Assembly: GCF_000284015.1 (NCBI RefSeq) | Contig: NC_016943.1 | Location: forward strand, 661,541-725,540 | Length of the DNA: 64,000 nt | Reading direction: 5' to 3' | From: Blastococcus saxobsidens DD2 | Lineage (GTDB): Bacteria > Actinomycetota > Actinomycetes > Mycobacteriales > Geodermatophilaceae | Part shown: positions 32,077-40,519 of the stretch, piece by piece | How positions within the stretch are numbered: the stretch's first letter is position 1 | How the letters are laid out: the number at the start of each line of letters is the position of its first letter | The notes under the pieces: generated by a model | Told to the model about the DNA's origin: nothing | The model's database searches: none | What the model saw: only the letters and a program-made list of their open reading frames with translations | Program-made: the position numbers and the translations under genes

Positions 32077-32775
32077 GTGTCCATCGCCATGGCAGGCGTC
32101 ACCCGAGTCCTCGTCCTCGCCGACGCCCCGGTCCTCCGCCGCGGGCTCGTCGGCATGATCGACGAGACGGCGGGCATGCAGGCCGTCGGTGCCCCCGGTG
32201 AGCCGCGACGCGGACTCGTGCTGGCCGAGTCCGCCCGCCCCGACGCCGTCGTCGTCGAACTCGGTTCCGGCCGCGGTGAGACGCTGAACGCCTGCCGTGA
32301 CCTGCGCCGCCGCTTCCCGCGGATCGCGATCGTGGCCGTGGCCACCTCCGAGGACCCGGCCGTGGTCAACGAGGCGCTGGCCGCCGGCGTCCGCGGGTAC
32401 CTGCTCATGAACACCTCGGCGACCCTGCTGGGCTGGGCCGTGCTCGCCGCCCGCGCCGGGCGCACCGTCGTCGACCCCCAGATCCGCCGGGTCGAAGGGG
32501 GCACCGCCCCCGTGGTCCGGGAGCTGACCCCCGAGATCCCGCTCACCCGCCGTGAGTCCGACGTCCTCGACGAGCTCGTGCTGGGGCAGTCGAACCGGAA
32601 GATCGGCGAGAACCTGTTCATCTCCGAGGACACCGTGAAGTCCCACGTGAAGGCGATCCTGCGCAAGCTCGGTGCCCGCGACCGGGCGCACGCCGTCTCC
32701 CTGGTCCTGAAGGCCCGTACCCCCGGCTGCACCTGCGGTGCGCACAGCCTGACGGCCGCACCCGCCGAGATCTGA
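32077..32775 (+). CDS. LuxR/NarL-type regulator with atypical receiver domain
   Basis: 232 residues. The N-terminal ~120 residues have a response-regulator fold (TRVLVLADAPVLRRGLVGMI ... DAVVVELGSGRGE ... AVVNEALAAGVRGYLL). The phosphorylation Asp is missing: the usual LLDL is VVEL, the acidic pair at the start is AD, and the conserved Lys is replaced by Asn (MNTS). The C-terminal LuxR HTH is canonical (LTRRESDVLDELVLGQSNRKIGE, DTVKSHVKAILRKL). A Cys pair (CTCG) ends the protein. It probably works without phosphorylation. GTG 32077 is favoured by GGAG 8 bases upstream; ATG 32089 is possible. Confidence 0.85.
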   Translation: MSIAMAGVTRVLVLADAPVLRRGLVGMIDETAGMQAVGAPGEPRRGLVLAESARPDAVVVELGSGRGETLNACRDLRRRFPRIAIVAVATSEDPAVVNEALAAGVRGYLLMNTSATLLGWAVLAARAGRTVVDPQIRRVEGGTAPVVRELTPEIPLTRRESDVLDELVLGQSNRKIGENLFISEDTVKSHVKAILRKLGARDRAHAVSLVLKARTPGCTCGAHSLTAAPAEI

Positions 32776-32783
32776 GCCGGGGC

Positions 32784-32807
32784 CCCCGCCGGTCGGGGCC
32801 GGCGGGG
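32784..32807 (+). terminator. Hairpin terminator after the LuxR-type gene
   Basis: Perfect 9-bp inverted repeat CCCCGCCGG / CCGGCGGGG with a 6-base loop, 9 bases after the stop codon. Confidence 0.6.
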
Positions 32808-32821
32808 TTACCGTGCTGGGC

Positions 32822-33181
32822 ATGGTCGGCATCCTGGCGGCTGCGCTGCTGCTCCTGCTGCTGGCCGGGATCGTCGTCTGGGCCGTCTCGGCGCCGCAGC
32901 CGGCCGCCGGCCGGCCGCTGCCCGCGCGGGAACGGGTCTGGCGCGAGCGGGCGGTCGCCGCAGCGCGCTGGAGTGCCGCACACGACCAGGTCGACGGGGT
33001 GACCCGGGTGCTGCTGCGCCGCAGCTGCCCCGGTCCGGACGGGCACCCGGAGGTGCTCGAGGAGCGCGTGTTCGACACCTTCCCGTCGGATGACCCGATG
33101 TGGGAGGCGCGCTTCACCGAGGCGATGGCCGGCGCCCGGTTCCGCTGCTCCTACCTCAACACCGAGGAGGGGCAGGCATAG
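32822..33181 (+). CDS. Small single-pass membrane protein, unknown
   Basis: 119 residues: one transmembrane helix at the N-terminus (ILAAALLLLLLAGIVVWAV) and a basic/acidic cytosolic part with RSCPGPDGHPEVLEERVFDT and a Cys near the end. No named family. Start at ATG 32822 or GTG 32813. Confidence 0.55.
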   Translation: MVGILAAALLLLLLAGIVVWAVSAPQPAAGRPLPARERVWRERAVAAARWSAAHDQVDGVTRVLLRRSCPGPDGHPEVLEERVFDTFPSDDPMWEARFTEAMAGARFRCSYLNTEEGQA

Positions 33182-33210
33182 CCGTTCCGCGGGCGGGCAG
33201 GATGGGGGGC

Positions 33211-33657
33211 ATGGGTCAGGTCGTCGCCACCACCGAACGGGTTCTGCGCGCACCGGCGGACGTCGTCCGTGCCGCGCTCGCCGACTACGCCGTCACCCGG
33301 CCGCAGGTGCTCCCCGAGCAGTACAGCGAGTACCGCGTGGACGCCGGCGGGCAGGGCGCCGGCACGAAGGTGCACTGGCGGCTGCAGGCCACGTCCAAGC
33401 GCGTGCGCGAGCAGGACGTCGTCGTCACCGAGACCCCGGACGGGGCGCTCGTGGAGACCGACACCAACTCCAGCATGGTGACCACCTGGACCGTCACGCC
33501 CGCCGACGCCGGGGTCAGCACGGTGCGGGCACGCACCACCTGGACCGGCGCCACCGGGATCGGCGGGTTCTTCGAGCGCACCTTCGCCCCGAAGGGTCTG
33601 GCCCGGATCCAGGACGCGATGCTGACCCGGCTCGAGCAGGCCGTCGCCGCCGGCTGA
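33211..33657 (+). CDS. SRPBCC-family protein (polyketide cyclase/START-like)
   Basis: 148 residues. The fold signature is an opening strand and helix (VVATTERVLRAPADVVRAALADY), then a central beta-sheet (GAGTKVHWRLQAT, DALVETDTNSSM, STVRARTTW) and a final long helix (GLARIQDAMLTRLEQAV). These proteins bind hydrophobic ligands in a deep cavity; the ligand here is unknown. ATG 33211 has a GGGGGG run close upstream, and ATG 33202 is the alternative. Confidence 0.8.
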   Translation: MGQVVATTERVLRAPADVVRAALADYAVTRPQVLPEQYSEYRVDAGGQGAGTKVHWRLQATSKRVREQDVVVTETPDGALVETDTNSSMVTTWTVTPADAGVSTVRARTTWTGATGIGGFFERTFAPKGLARIQDAMLTRLEQAVAAG

Positions 33658-33707
33658 CCAGACTGGTCTCGGCGGCGCATCGGCCGCGCGGCAGGGACCA
33701 TGGGCGC

Positions 33708-34567
33708 GTGACCCTCGCACCTGCCGCCGTCCCGGGGACGGGGGCCGCGGCCCTCGACGCGCTGGCCGACCTGGTCGCCGACGGCGACGTCGTCGTCCTG
33801 ACCGGGGCCGGTCTGTCCACCGACTCCGGCATCCCCGACTACCGCGGGGCCACCGGTAGCCTGCGCCGGCACACGCCGATGACGTACCAGACCTTCACCC
33901 GCGACCCGCGGGGCCGGCACCGGTACTGGGCGCGCAGCTTCGTCGGCTGGCGGCAGCTGCGCGCGGCCCCGGCCCAACGACGGGGCACCGTGCCGTGGCC
34001 GGGCTGCAGGACGCCGGGCTGCTGGCCGGCGTCATCACGCAGAACGTCGACGGTCTGCACCAGGCCGGCGGCGCCCGCGACGTCGTCGAGCTGCACGGCG
34101 GGCTCGACCGGACGGTCTGCCTCGGCTGCGGGGACGTCGCCGACCGGGCGACGCTGGACGCGCGGCTGACCGCCGCCAACCCGCACTTCGGGCCACGGGT
34201 GGACGAGATCAATCCCGACGGCGACGCCGAGCTGCCCGATGAGGTGCTCGACGGGTTCGTGATGGTGGACTGCTTGGCCTGCGGGGCCGGGCCGCTCAAG
34301 CCGGACGTGGTCTTCTTCGGCGAGACGGTGCCGCGCGACCGCGTCGACCACTGCTTCGGGCTGGTGGAGGACGCCGGCGGCCTGCTGGTGCTGGGCTCCT
34401 CCCTGACCGTCATGAGCGGCTACCGGTTCGTGCTCCGCGCCGCCAAGCTCGGCATCCCGGTCGGCATCGTGAACGTCGGCCCCACGCGGGGCGACGCGAA
34501 GGCCGACGTGCGGGTCGACGGGCCGCTGGGCGAGGTGCTGCCGGAGCTGGCCGCCCGACTGGGCTGA
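33708..34567 (+). pseudogene. Sir2-family NAD-dependent deacetylase, interrupted by a 1-bp deletion
   Basis: The frame from GTG 33708 carries DVVVLTGAGLSTDSGIPDYRG, the NAD-binding motif, to about 33970. The rest, from GHRAVAGLQDAGLLAGVITQNVDGLHQAGG onward, lies one frame over: the catalytic His of ELHGGLDRTVCLGCG, a second Cys pair CLACG, then FFGETVP and LGSSLTVMSGYRF. Adding one C to the run at about 33971-33973 would give a continuous ~286-residue sirtuin of the class II type, with all catalytic and zinc residues intact. Because everything else is conserved, either the mutation is very recent or the base was lost in sequencing. Confidence 0.85.
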
Positions 34568-34613
34568 CGCGCTCGGTCGGCGGGGCGGCCGCTGCTCGGT
34601 GAGGATGGCGGCG

Positions 34614-35528
34614 ATGCAGACATTCCTGCCCGTGGCCGACTTCGAGGACAGCGCGCGGCTGCTGGACTCCCCGCGCCTGGGGAAGCAGCGGGTGGAGTCG
34701 CTGCAGATCCTGCGGGCGATCGAGCTGCCCGACTACGGCTGGGCCAGCCACCCCGCCGTCCTCATGTGGAAGCGGCGGACGCCGGCGCTGGCCGCCTACG
34801 GGCTGGCGATGGCCCGCGTCTGGCGGGAGCGGGGCTTCGCCGACACCACGGCGGCGCAGATCGGGGAGTTCGCGCCCGAGGTGGTCGGCGTGCCGCAGGC
34901 CGACCTGGCCGCCGCCGGGCTGCTGCCGTCCTGGCTGGGCGACGAGGAGCTGCACCGCTCGCACCGGTCGAACCTGCTGGCCAAGGACCCGGAGTTCTAC
35001 CGCGGCCGGTTCACCGAGCGGTTCGGCCCGGAGCCCGACGACCTGCCCTACGTGTGGCCGGGCCCCGACGACCTGCCACCGGCTCCCGAGCCCGAAGGGG
35101 TGCGGGTGTGGGTGGTGCGGCCGCGGTCGCACAACGAGCTGGGCGCCTGCCTGGCCGCCGGCGTGGTCGGCCTGGGGACGCAGTCGGGGATCGACGTCGA
35201 CGCCGGCGGCCTGACCCCGGCCGACCTGCGGGCGCTGTCCAAGGAGATCTCCGGACGCCGCCCGGCCAAGGACCTGCGCCAGCTGTCGGCCTTCCTGGAC
35301 GAGATGGCGCCCGGTGACGCGGTGGCGCTGCCCGTCGAGCACGGCGGCGGGCTGCTGGTCGGCGAGGTGGTGGGGGAGTACCTCTTCCAGGGCCGGGAGC
35401 TGCTGCCGCACCGCCGTCCGGCCCGCTGGGACCGGGTGGTGCCCCGCTCGGCCGCCCGGCCACCGGCGACCCTGCAGGACCCGCGGGCGCTGTTCCAGGT
35501 CACGCTCGACCCGGCGGTGCTGGGCTGA
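34614..35528 (+). CDS. Two-domain protein: MSMEG_6728/Pyr_excise-like N-terminus fused to a PUA/Mrr-N-like C-terminus
   Basis: 304 residues. Residues 1-145 match the MSMEG_6728 family, which resembles the T4 endonuclease V (Pyr_excise) fold: MQTFLPVADFEDSARLLDSP, LGKQRVESLQIL, HPAVLMWK, and the closing ELHRSHRSNLLAKDPEFY ... DLPYVWP. From about residue 160, VRVWVVRPRS..., VVGLGTQSGIDVDAGGLTPADLRALSKEI, FLDEMAPGDAVALPVEHGGGLLVGEV and GEYLF...HRRPARWDRVVPRSA look like the N-terminal (PUA/EVE-like) domain of Mrr-type restriction enzymes. The family is usually the first domain alone. GAGG (34601-34604) decides for ATG 34614. Both domain assignments are from memory of family patterns. Confidence 0.65.
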   Translation: MQTFLPVADFEDSARLLDSPRLGKQRVESLQILRAIELPDYGWASHPAVLMWKRRTPALAAYGLAMARVWRERGFADTTAAQIGEFAPEVVGVPQADLAAAGLLPSWLGDEELHRSHRSNLLAKDPEFYRGRFTERFGPEPDDLPYVWPGPDDLPPAPEPEGVRVWVVRPRSHNELGACLAAGVVGLGTQSGIDVDAGGLTPADLRALSKEISGRRPAKDLRQLSAFLDEMAPGDAVALPVEHGGGLLVGEVVGEYLFQGRELLPHRRPARWDRVVPRSAARPPATLQDPRALFQVTLDPAVLG

Positions 35529-35530
35529 CC

Positions 35531-35950
35531 TCAGGCCGACGGCAGCGGCACGTTCTGCAGCCGCACCTGACCGCGGGCCACGAGTGCGCCGTCGTCGGCG
35601 CGGGTGAGCAGCACCTGCCACAGCTGCTGGGTCCGCCCCTGCTGGATCGGCTCTGCGACGACGTCGACCCGGCCGCTGGTCATGCTGCGGATGAAGTCGG
35701 TGTTGTTGTTGACCCCGACCGCGAACTGCCCGTGGTCCTGCACCGCGCGGCTGGCCCCGATGCTGGCGGCCGACTCGACGACCGAGCAGTAGGCGCCGCC
35801 GTGGACGACGCCCCAGGGGGTGTGCTGGTCGGGGCCCAGGTCGACGTGCCCGGTCACCCGGGAGCCGCCGGCCTCGGCCACCTCGAAGTGCATCGCGGCG
35901 ACGAACGGGGTGACGGCCGTCCGGCCGGCCGCGGGCTGCTCGCCGCTCAC
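35531..35950 (-). CDS. PaaI-type hotdog-fold thioesterase
   Basis: 139 residues, normal size. HTPWGVVHGGAYCSVVESAAS is the signature HGGxxxxxxE with catalytic Asp/Glu-type residue, and VGVNNNTDFIRSMTSG is the second conserved strand. Probably hydrolyses aromatic or short acyl-CoA thioesters. GTG 35950 overlaps the upstream gene stop by 4 bases, so it is translationally coupled to the VOC gene. Confidence 0.88.
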   Translation of the reverse strand: MSGEQPAAGRTAVTPFVAAMHFEVAEAGGSRVTGHVDLGPDQHTPWGVVHGGAYCSVVESAASIGASRAVQDHGQFAVGVNNNTDFIRSMTSGRVDVVAEPIQQGRTQQLWQVLLTRADDGALVARGQVRLQNVPLPSA

Positions 35951-36303
35951 GCGTCCCAGACCAGGCAGAAGGGGTGGCCGACCGGGTCGGCGTACACCCG
36001 GAAGTCGCCACCGCCGCCCGGGAGCGCCCGGGCGCCCAGGGCCAGCACCTCGGGCTCGGCCGCGGCGATGTCGGCGACGCGGATGTCGAGGTGGAACTGC
36101 TGCGGACGCTCGGGTTCGGGCCACGCCGGCGGCTGGAGGTCGGGCGCCTGCTGGAAGGCGATGCGGTACCCGGCGCCGGTGACGACGACCCAGTCGTCAC
36201 CGGGCCCTCCCTTCACCTCCATGCCCAGCAGGTCGGCGTAGAAGGTGGCGAGCGCGTGGGCGTCCGGCGCGTCGATCACGACGGAGTGCAGCTGACCGAT
36301 CAT
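35947..36303 (-). CDS. VOC (glyoxalase/bleomycin-resistance/dioxygenase) family protein
   Basis: 118 residues: QLHSVVIDAPDAHALATFYADLLGM opens, RPQQFHLDIRVADIAAAEPEVL is the second beta-alpha-beta unit, and FRVYADPVGHPFCLVW ends. These are the paired VOC modules of a small metal-dependent or antibiotic-binding protein. His and Glu of the usual metal site are partly replaced, so catalysis is uncertain. First gene of a two-gene unit with the thioesterase. Confidence 0.88.
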   Translation of the reverse strand: MIGQLHSVVIDAPDAHALATFYADLLGMEVKGGPGDDWVVVTGAGYRIAFQQAPDLQPPAWPEPERPQQFHLDIRVADIAAAEPEVLALGARALPGGGGDFRVYADPVGHPFCLVWDA

Positions 36304-36453
36304 GTCCCCATCCTGGCGTGCGAGTACGACGCCGAACAGCCGGATCCCGGACACCGGACACCGGGCGCAGCGATGCCGCCGTCCCCCCGACCTGCGGCGG
36401 TCGTCCCCGGTGCCCGAGGATCGACCCGTGCCCGCCTGCTCCGGATCCGTCCG

Positions 36454-37146
36454 ATGACCGCCCCCGCCCTCGGGTCGCTGCGCTGGCTGCCGGCCGCCGA
36501 ACGGACCGACCTCCTGGGTCCACCGGTCGCTGCCGCGCTCGCGGCGCTGCCCGGGCCCGCCTGGGTCGCCGAGATCGACGACGACCTCGCCGACACCGCG
36601 GCGTTCTCCGACGCCTACGGGGTGCCGCTCGAGGCCTCGGCGAACTGCGTGGTCGTCGCGGGCCGGCGGGCGGGGGAGACCACCCTGGCCGCCTGCCTGG
36701 TGCTGGCCACGACCCGCGCCGACGTGAACGGGCGGGTGCGCCGGCACCTCGGCGTCCGGAAGGCCTCCTTCGCGCCGCAGGACGTCGCCGTGTCGGAGAG
36801 CGGCATGGCCTACGGCGGGATCACCCCGGTGGGGCTCCCGGCGTCCTGGCCGGTGCTGGTGGACGCCGCCGTCGCCGCGGCCGAGCTGGTGGTCATCGGC
36901 TCGGGCACCCGCGGCAGCAAGCTCGCGGTGCCCGGCGCGCTCCTGGCCGCGCTGCCCGGTGCGGAGGTGCTGGAGGACCTCGGCCAGCCGCTGCCGGCCG
37001 AGCCGCCGGCGCCGGTCACGGCACCGGTGCGGCGCGAGCGTGCGGCCGACGACAGCGACGTCGGCTGGGGTGAGCGGCCTTCCGACGTCTCCGACGACGA
37101 CCGCCGCTACCTGGAGGACCGCCCGCCGCACTGGGGTAGCGACTGA
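36454..37146 (+). CDS. YbaK/EbsC-family aminoacyl-tRNA deacylase-like protein
   Basis: 230 residues. The YbaK fold is visible in GVPLEASANCVVVAGRR, ACLVLATTRADVNGRVRRHLGVRKASFAPQ, and SESGMAYGGITPVGLP. The last is the conserved G-G-x-x-P-x-G loop. Such proteins hydrolyse mischarged tRNAs (Cys-tRNA-Pro and similar). The tail (about 195-230) is acidic and unique. ATG 36454. Confidence 0.85.
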   Translation: MTAPALGSLRWLPAAERTDLLGPPVAAALAALPGPAWVAEIDDDLADTAAFSDAYGVPLEASANCVVVAGRRAGETTLAACLVLATTRADVNGRVRRHLGVRKASFAPQDVAVSESGMAYGGITPVGLPASWPVLVDAAVAAAELVVIGSGTRGSKLAVPGALLAALPGAEVLEDLGQPLPAEPPAPVTAPVRRERAADDSDVGWGERPSDVSDDDRRYLEDRPPHWGSD

Positions 37147-37153
37147 GCGGCCC

Positions 37154-37579
37154 TCAGGGGGCCGGGGGACGGGGAGGACCGGCCGGCCCCAAGCCTTGCT
37201 GGGTGCGCAGCAGGTCGCGGATCTCGACGAGCAGCTCCAGCTCCGTCGGGCCGATCGGGCCGGCCTCCTCGCCGCGCACCCGGCGCTCGAACAGCCGGTG
37301 GATCGGGAGCACGACCAGGAAGTACACGATCGCAGCCGTCAGCAGGAACGTGATCACGGTGCTCAGGAACGCGCCCCAGGTGAACTCCTGGCCGTTCACC
37401 TCGAGCACGCCGCCCAGCTCGCCGCCGCCGCCGAGCAACCCGATCAGCGGCTGCAGGAACGAATCGGCGAACGAGGTCACCACGGCGGTGAACGCCGAAC
37501 CGATGACCACGGCAACGGCCAGGTCGACGACGTTGCCGCGGAACACGAAGTCCTTGAACCCCTTCAGCACGCCGACCAT
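37154..37579 (-). CDS. mscL: Large-conductance mechanosensitive channel MscL
   Basis: 141 residues. The opening FKDFVFRGNVVDLAVAVVIGSAFT is the pore-lining TM1 with its Gly/Ala pattern, then a periplasmic loop with GGVLEVNGQEFTWGAFLS, TM2 TFLLTAAIVYFLVVLP and a cytoplasmic helix (ELELLVEIRDLL). It forms a homopentameric emergency valve on osmotic down-shock. Confidence 0.96.
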   Translation of the reverse strand: MVGVLKGFKDFVFRGNVVDLAVAVVIGSAFTAVVTSFADSFLQPLIGLLGGGGELGGVLEVNGQEFTWGAFLSTVITFLLTAAIVYFLVVLPIHRLFERRVRGEEAGPIGPTELELLVEIRDLLRTQQGLGPAGPPRPPAP

Positions 37580-37602
37580 CCAGCCACACCGGCGCGTTTC
37601 CG

Positions 37603-38238
37603 TCAGTTCCGGGGTGGCGGCAGGTTCACGGTGAGCGTGGCGCCGGCCGAGGCCGCGGCGAGGCGGGCCGCGGTCTCCTCGTCGACGGCGAGCAGCAGCA
37701 GCCCGGCGCCGGGAGCGTCGTCCCCGCCGTCCTGACCGGGCGCGGCGAGCACGCGTGCTCCCGATGCCACCCGCTCGGCCGCGCCGGCCCCGGCGACGGT
37801 CGCCAGGACGTCGACCCGGTCACCGGTGCGGACGAGGGCGGCGACCGCGAGGTCGGCCAGCCGCACCGGCGCCGCCACCTCACCGGGCGCGAGAAGGGTG
37901 GTGAGGCCGGCGCCGACCAGCCGGGCGTCGGTGATCGGCTCGCCGCGGCGGACGGGCCCGGCGAGGACGCGGTGCACCAGCAGCGCGGGCTCGCCGACCA
38001 CGCCGTCGGGCGCGGCCTGCGGCAGCAGGCGGACGACCCGGAGATCACCCGGAGTCAGCGCGATACCGGCGGGAAGGTCGGTCGCGGCGACCACCACCGG
38101 GAGCCCCGCCGGGCTCCGGTCACCGGCCGGGGCGGGTCCGGGGCGCAGCGCCAGCGCCAGCGCGAGCGCCACGAGTGCGGCGGCGGCCAGCCGGCGCGCG
38201 AGGAGCAGCGGGGAGCGGGGACGGCGGAGACGGAGCAT
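37603..38238 (-). CDS. SAF-domain protein, CpaB/RcpC-like (Flp pilus assembly)
   Basis: 211 residues. An N-terminal membrane helix (LAAAALVALALALAL) is followed by the SAF fold: VVVAATDLPAGIALTPGDLR and VVRLLPQAAPDGVV, then GPVRRGEPITDARLVGAG. A C-terminal domain with VRTGDRVDVLATV and LLLLAVDEETAARLAAA follows. Same order as CpaB, but no other pilus genes lie nearby. Confidence 0.8.
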   Translation of the reverse strand: MLRLRRPRSPLLLARRLAAAALVALALALALRPGPAPAGDRSPAGLPVVVAATDLPAGIALTPGDLRVVRLLPQAAPDGVVGEPALLVHRVLAGPVRRGEPITDARLVGAGLTTLLAPGEVAAPVRLADLAVAALVRTGDRVDVLATVAGAGAAERVASGARVLAAPGQDGGDDAPGAGLLLLAVDEETAARLAAASAGATLTVNLPPPRN

Positions 38239-38332
38239 GCCCCGACCCTGCCCGCCGGGCGGACGTCCGGGTCTGCTTCGCGGCGGACTGTGGATCGCAC
38301 CCGGGCCTGTGGACGGACGGGGACGACCTGGG

Positions 38333-38677
38333 TCAGTCGGCCTTCGCGGCCTTGGCGCTGCTGCCGGCAGCCGACGACGACGTCGAGCTGCTCGCTGCCG
38401 AGCTCGCGGAGCTCGACGAACTCTCCTTGGCCGGGGTCGACGACGTCCCACCGTCGGAGGAGGAGCTGCCGGCGGTCTCGGAGGCGGAGCTGCTCTTCCG
38501 GCTGTCGGTGCGGTAGAAGCCGGAGCCCTTGAAGACCACGCCCACCGAGCCGTAGACCTTGCGCACCGGGAGGCCGCACTCGGGGCACTCGGCCACCGCC
38601 GCGTCGCTGAACGACTGCACGACCTCGAACTCGTGCTTGCCCCCGGGATTGGTGCAGGCGTACTGATAAGTGGGCAC
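38333..38677 (-). CDS. FmdB-type zinc-ribbon protein
   Basis: 114 residues. MPTYQYACTNPGGKHEFEVVQS and CPECGLPVRKVYGSVGVVFKG form the FmdB zinc ribbon (first Cys single because of the family's CxxC variation). The last ~55 residues are Ser/Ala-rich and disordered. GTG 38677. In actinobacteria it commonly lies near mscL, as here. Confidence 0.9.
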   Translation of the reverse strand: MPTYQYACTNPGGKHEFEVVQSFSDAAVAECPECGLPVRKVYGSVGVVFKGSGFYRTDSRKSSSASETAGSSSSDGGTSSTPAKESSSSSASSAASSSTSSSAAGSSAKAAKAD

Positions 38678-38878
38678 GGCGTGGCTCTCCCTGGTCGTGC
38701 GGAGTGGGTCGCCGAGCTGGCACTCTCGCCCGGCGACTGCCAATGATGCGCCATGCCGCCACCGCTCGTCCACGCATCTCGATGAGTGTCACTCACCCTG
38801 GCGGTGAGGGCGTCCGTCTACCGGTCCGCGGACGATCCCGCCGCTGCTCCGCCCTCCTGCGCCTGCTATGGAGGACGG

Positions 38879-39310
38879 ATGGGTGACGAGACCGCCGATC
38901 TGGCCAGAGCGCAGCGCGTGCTCGCCGAGCAGCCCTTCAGCGTGTTGCTCGGGACGAGGATCACCGAGTGCGGGGACGGTTCCGCGACCCTGGAGATCGA
39001 CGTCCGGGAAGAGCTGTGCCAGCAGCACGGCTTCCTGCACGGCGGCGTGGTCAGCTACGCCGCTGACAATGCGCTCACGTTCGCCGCGGGCAGCGTGAGC
39101 GCCGGCGGTGTGCTGACCGCCGGCTTCTCGATCGACTACGTGCGTCCGGCCGTCGGCACCATTCTCCGTGCGCACGCTCGCGTGATCAACGCGGGCCGGT
39201 CGCGCATCATCTGCCGATGCGACCTCTCCACGGTCGACCACGATGGCGCGGAACGCCTGTGCGCGGTGACGCAGGGCGCGATCTCTGTGGTCGAGACGCC
39301 GACCCGGTGA
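38879..39310 (+). CDS. PaaI-type hotdog-fold thioesterase (second)
   Basis: 143 residues. LCQQHGFLHGGVVSYAADNALTF carries the HGG motif with the Asp three turns on (phenylacetyl-CoA thioesterase style), followed by GFSIDYVRPAVGTI. ATG 38879 follows a GGAGG-type site. Unrelated in position to the thioesterase at 35531. Confidence 0.88.
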   Translation: MGDETADLARAQRVLAEQPFSVLLGTRITECGDGSATLEIDVREELCQQHGFLHGGVVSYAADNALTFAAGSVSAGGVLTAGFSIDYVRPAVGTILRAHARVINAGRSRIICRCDLSTVDHDGAERLCAVTQGAISVVETPTR

Positions 39311-39391
39311 CCGATTCGGCATGAGACGTCAGCGCCTGACCAGGCGCGCTCGCCGCGGGGTGTACGTACAGCCCGGGGACGGGCGCGGCGC

Positions 39392-39850
39392 TCAGCGGCC
39401 GCTGCGCTCGCGGTACCGCGCGGCCCGCTTCGCGGCGGCGGCCCGTTTGCGCTCGCTCTCGAGCTGCTGTCGCACGAGACCTGCGCGGTCCCGGACCGCG
39501 GTCGCCGTCCCGGCGGGATAGCCCGCCTTCACCACCCGGTTCTCGGTCGCCTCCGGCATGTAGGCCAGCGAGTACAGCATCGCCAGCGCCAGGCCTCCGC
39601 CGGCCACGGCGGCGCGCAGCCCCCACGGGGCCGGGAGCAGCGCCATCACCAGGGCGATCGGGATGGCCACCTGGACCAGACTGCGGGCGACGTGCCGCTG
39701 CCACCACGTGCCGGTCGTCGTGTCGTGCAGCACCCAGCCGCGGTGCCGCGCGGGCAGCCCGCCGCCGAGGGCATACCAGATCCACCGGTGCGGAGCTGGA
39801 CGGACGAGGGGCTCGGCCGGCGCACCGGCCGCGGTCTCAGGCTCTGCCAT
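39392..39850 (-). CDS. DUF5313 family membrane protein
   Basis: 152 residues. HRWIWYALGGGLPARHRGWVLHDTTTGTW is the DUF5313 opening, followed by two transmembrane helices (about 57-100) and LAYMPEATENRVVKAGYP. The basic C-terminus (KRAAAAKRAARYRER) faces the cytosol. Unknown function, actinobacteria-specific. Confidence 0.85.
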   Translation of the reverse strand: MAEPETAAGAPAEPLVRPAPHRWIWYALGGGLPARHRGWVLHDTTTGTWWQRHVARSLVQVAIPIALVMALLPAPWGLRAAVAGGGLALAMLYSLAYMPEATENRVVKAGYPAGTATAVRDRAGLVRQQLESERKRAAAAKRAARYRERSGR

Positions 39851-39953
39851 GACCACTCTCTGCTGCTGCTCGACGAGGTGCACGCCTTGATGGTGCCATG
39901 ATGCATGGTGCACCAACGATTAGTGCACCACATGCGCCAGAGGTCACAGCTCG

Positions 39954-40463
39954 TCAGGCCACCGTGGCGTCGGAGGCCTCGGGGTTGCCGGCGTCGATGG
40001 AGGCCAGTGCCCGCCGGGAGGCGGCGATGACATCGGTGAGCGACTCGTGCAGCGACAAGAGGTCGGCGACCGGCATGCCGAGACGCTGGACGATGCCGGC
40101 CGGGATCCGCTCGGCCCTGTCGCGCAGCGCCCGACCCTCGTCGGTCAGTGTCAGGGCCAGGTTCCGCTGGTCTCGCGCATCTCTTTCCCGCCGCAGGAGG
40201 CCCGCCGCCTCCAGTCGCTTGAGGAGCGGCGAGAGGGTGCCCGGGTCGAGCTGCAGCAGCCCGGCCAGATCCTTGACGGACAAGGAGCCGTGCTGCCACA
40301 ACGCCAACATCACCAGGTACTGCGGATGCGTCAGCCCCAGAGGCTCGAGGACCGGGCGGTAGACGGCGACCACGTTGCGGGCGGCCACCGACAGGGCGAA
40401 GCACACCTGCCGCTCGAGTTCCAGGAGGTCACCGGGCTCGGGCTGTCGCGGCTGGTCGGTCAT
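39954..40463 (-). CDS. MarR-family regulator, OhrR-like
   Basis: 169 residues. LERQVCFALSVAARNVVAVYRPVLEPLGLTHPQYLVMLALWQHG is the OhrR pattern, including the peroxide-sensing Cys of QxCFAL (about residue 21). The winged helix is SVKDLAGLLQLDPGTLSPLLKRLEAAGLLRRERD. Such regulators repress ohr peroxidase genes until the Cys is oxidised. No ohr gene is in view, so the target is unknown. Confidence 0.88.
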   Translation of the reverse strand: MTDQPRQPEPGDLLELERQVCFALSVAARNVVAVYRPVLEPLGLTHPQYLVMLALWQHGSLSVKDLAGLLQLDPGTLSPLLKRLEAAGLLRRERDARDQRNLALTLTDEGRALRDRAERIPAGIVQRLGMPVADLLSLHESLTDVIAASRRALASIDAGNPEASDATVA

Positions 40464-40519
40464 CACGGCTCCAGCCTAGGACGCTTGGTGCCCCACGCGT
40501 CCGCATCCAACGGCACCGC

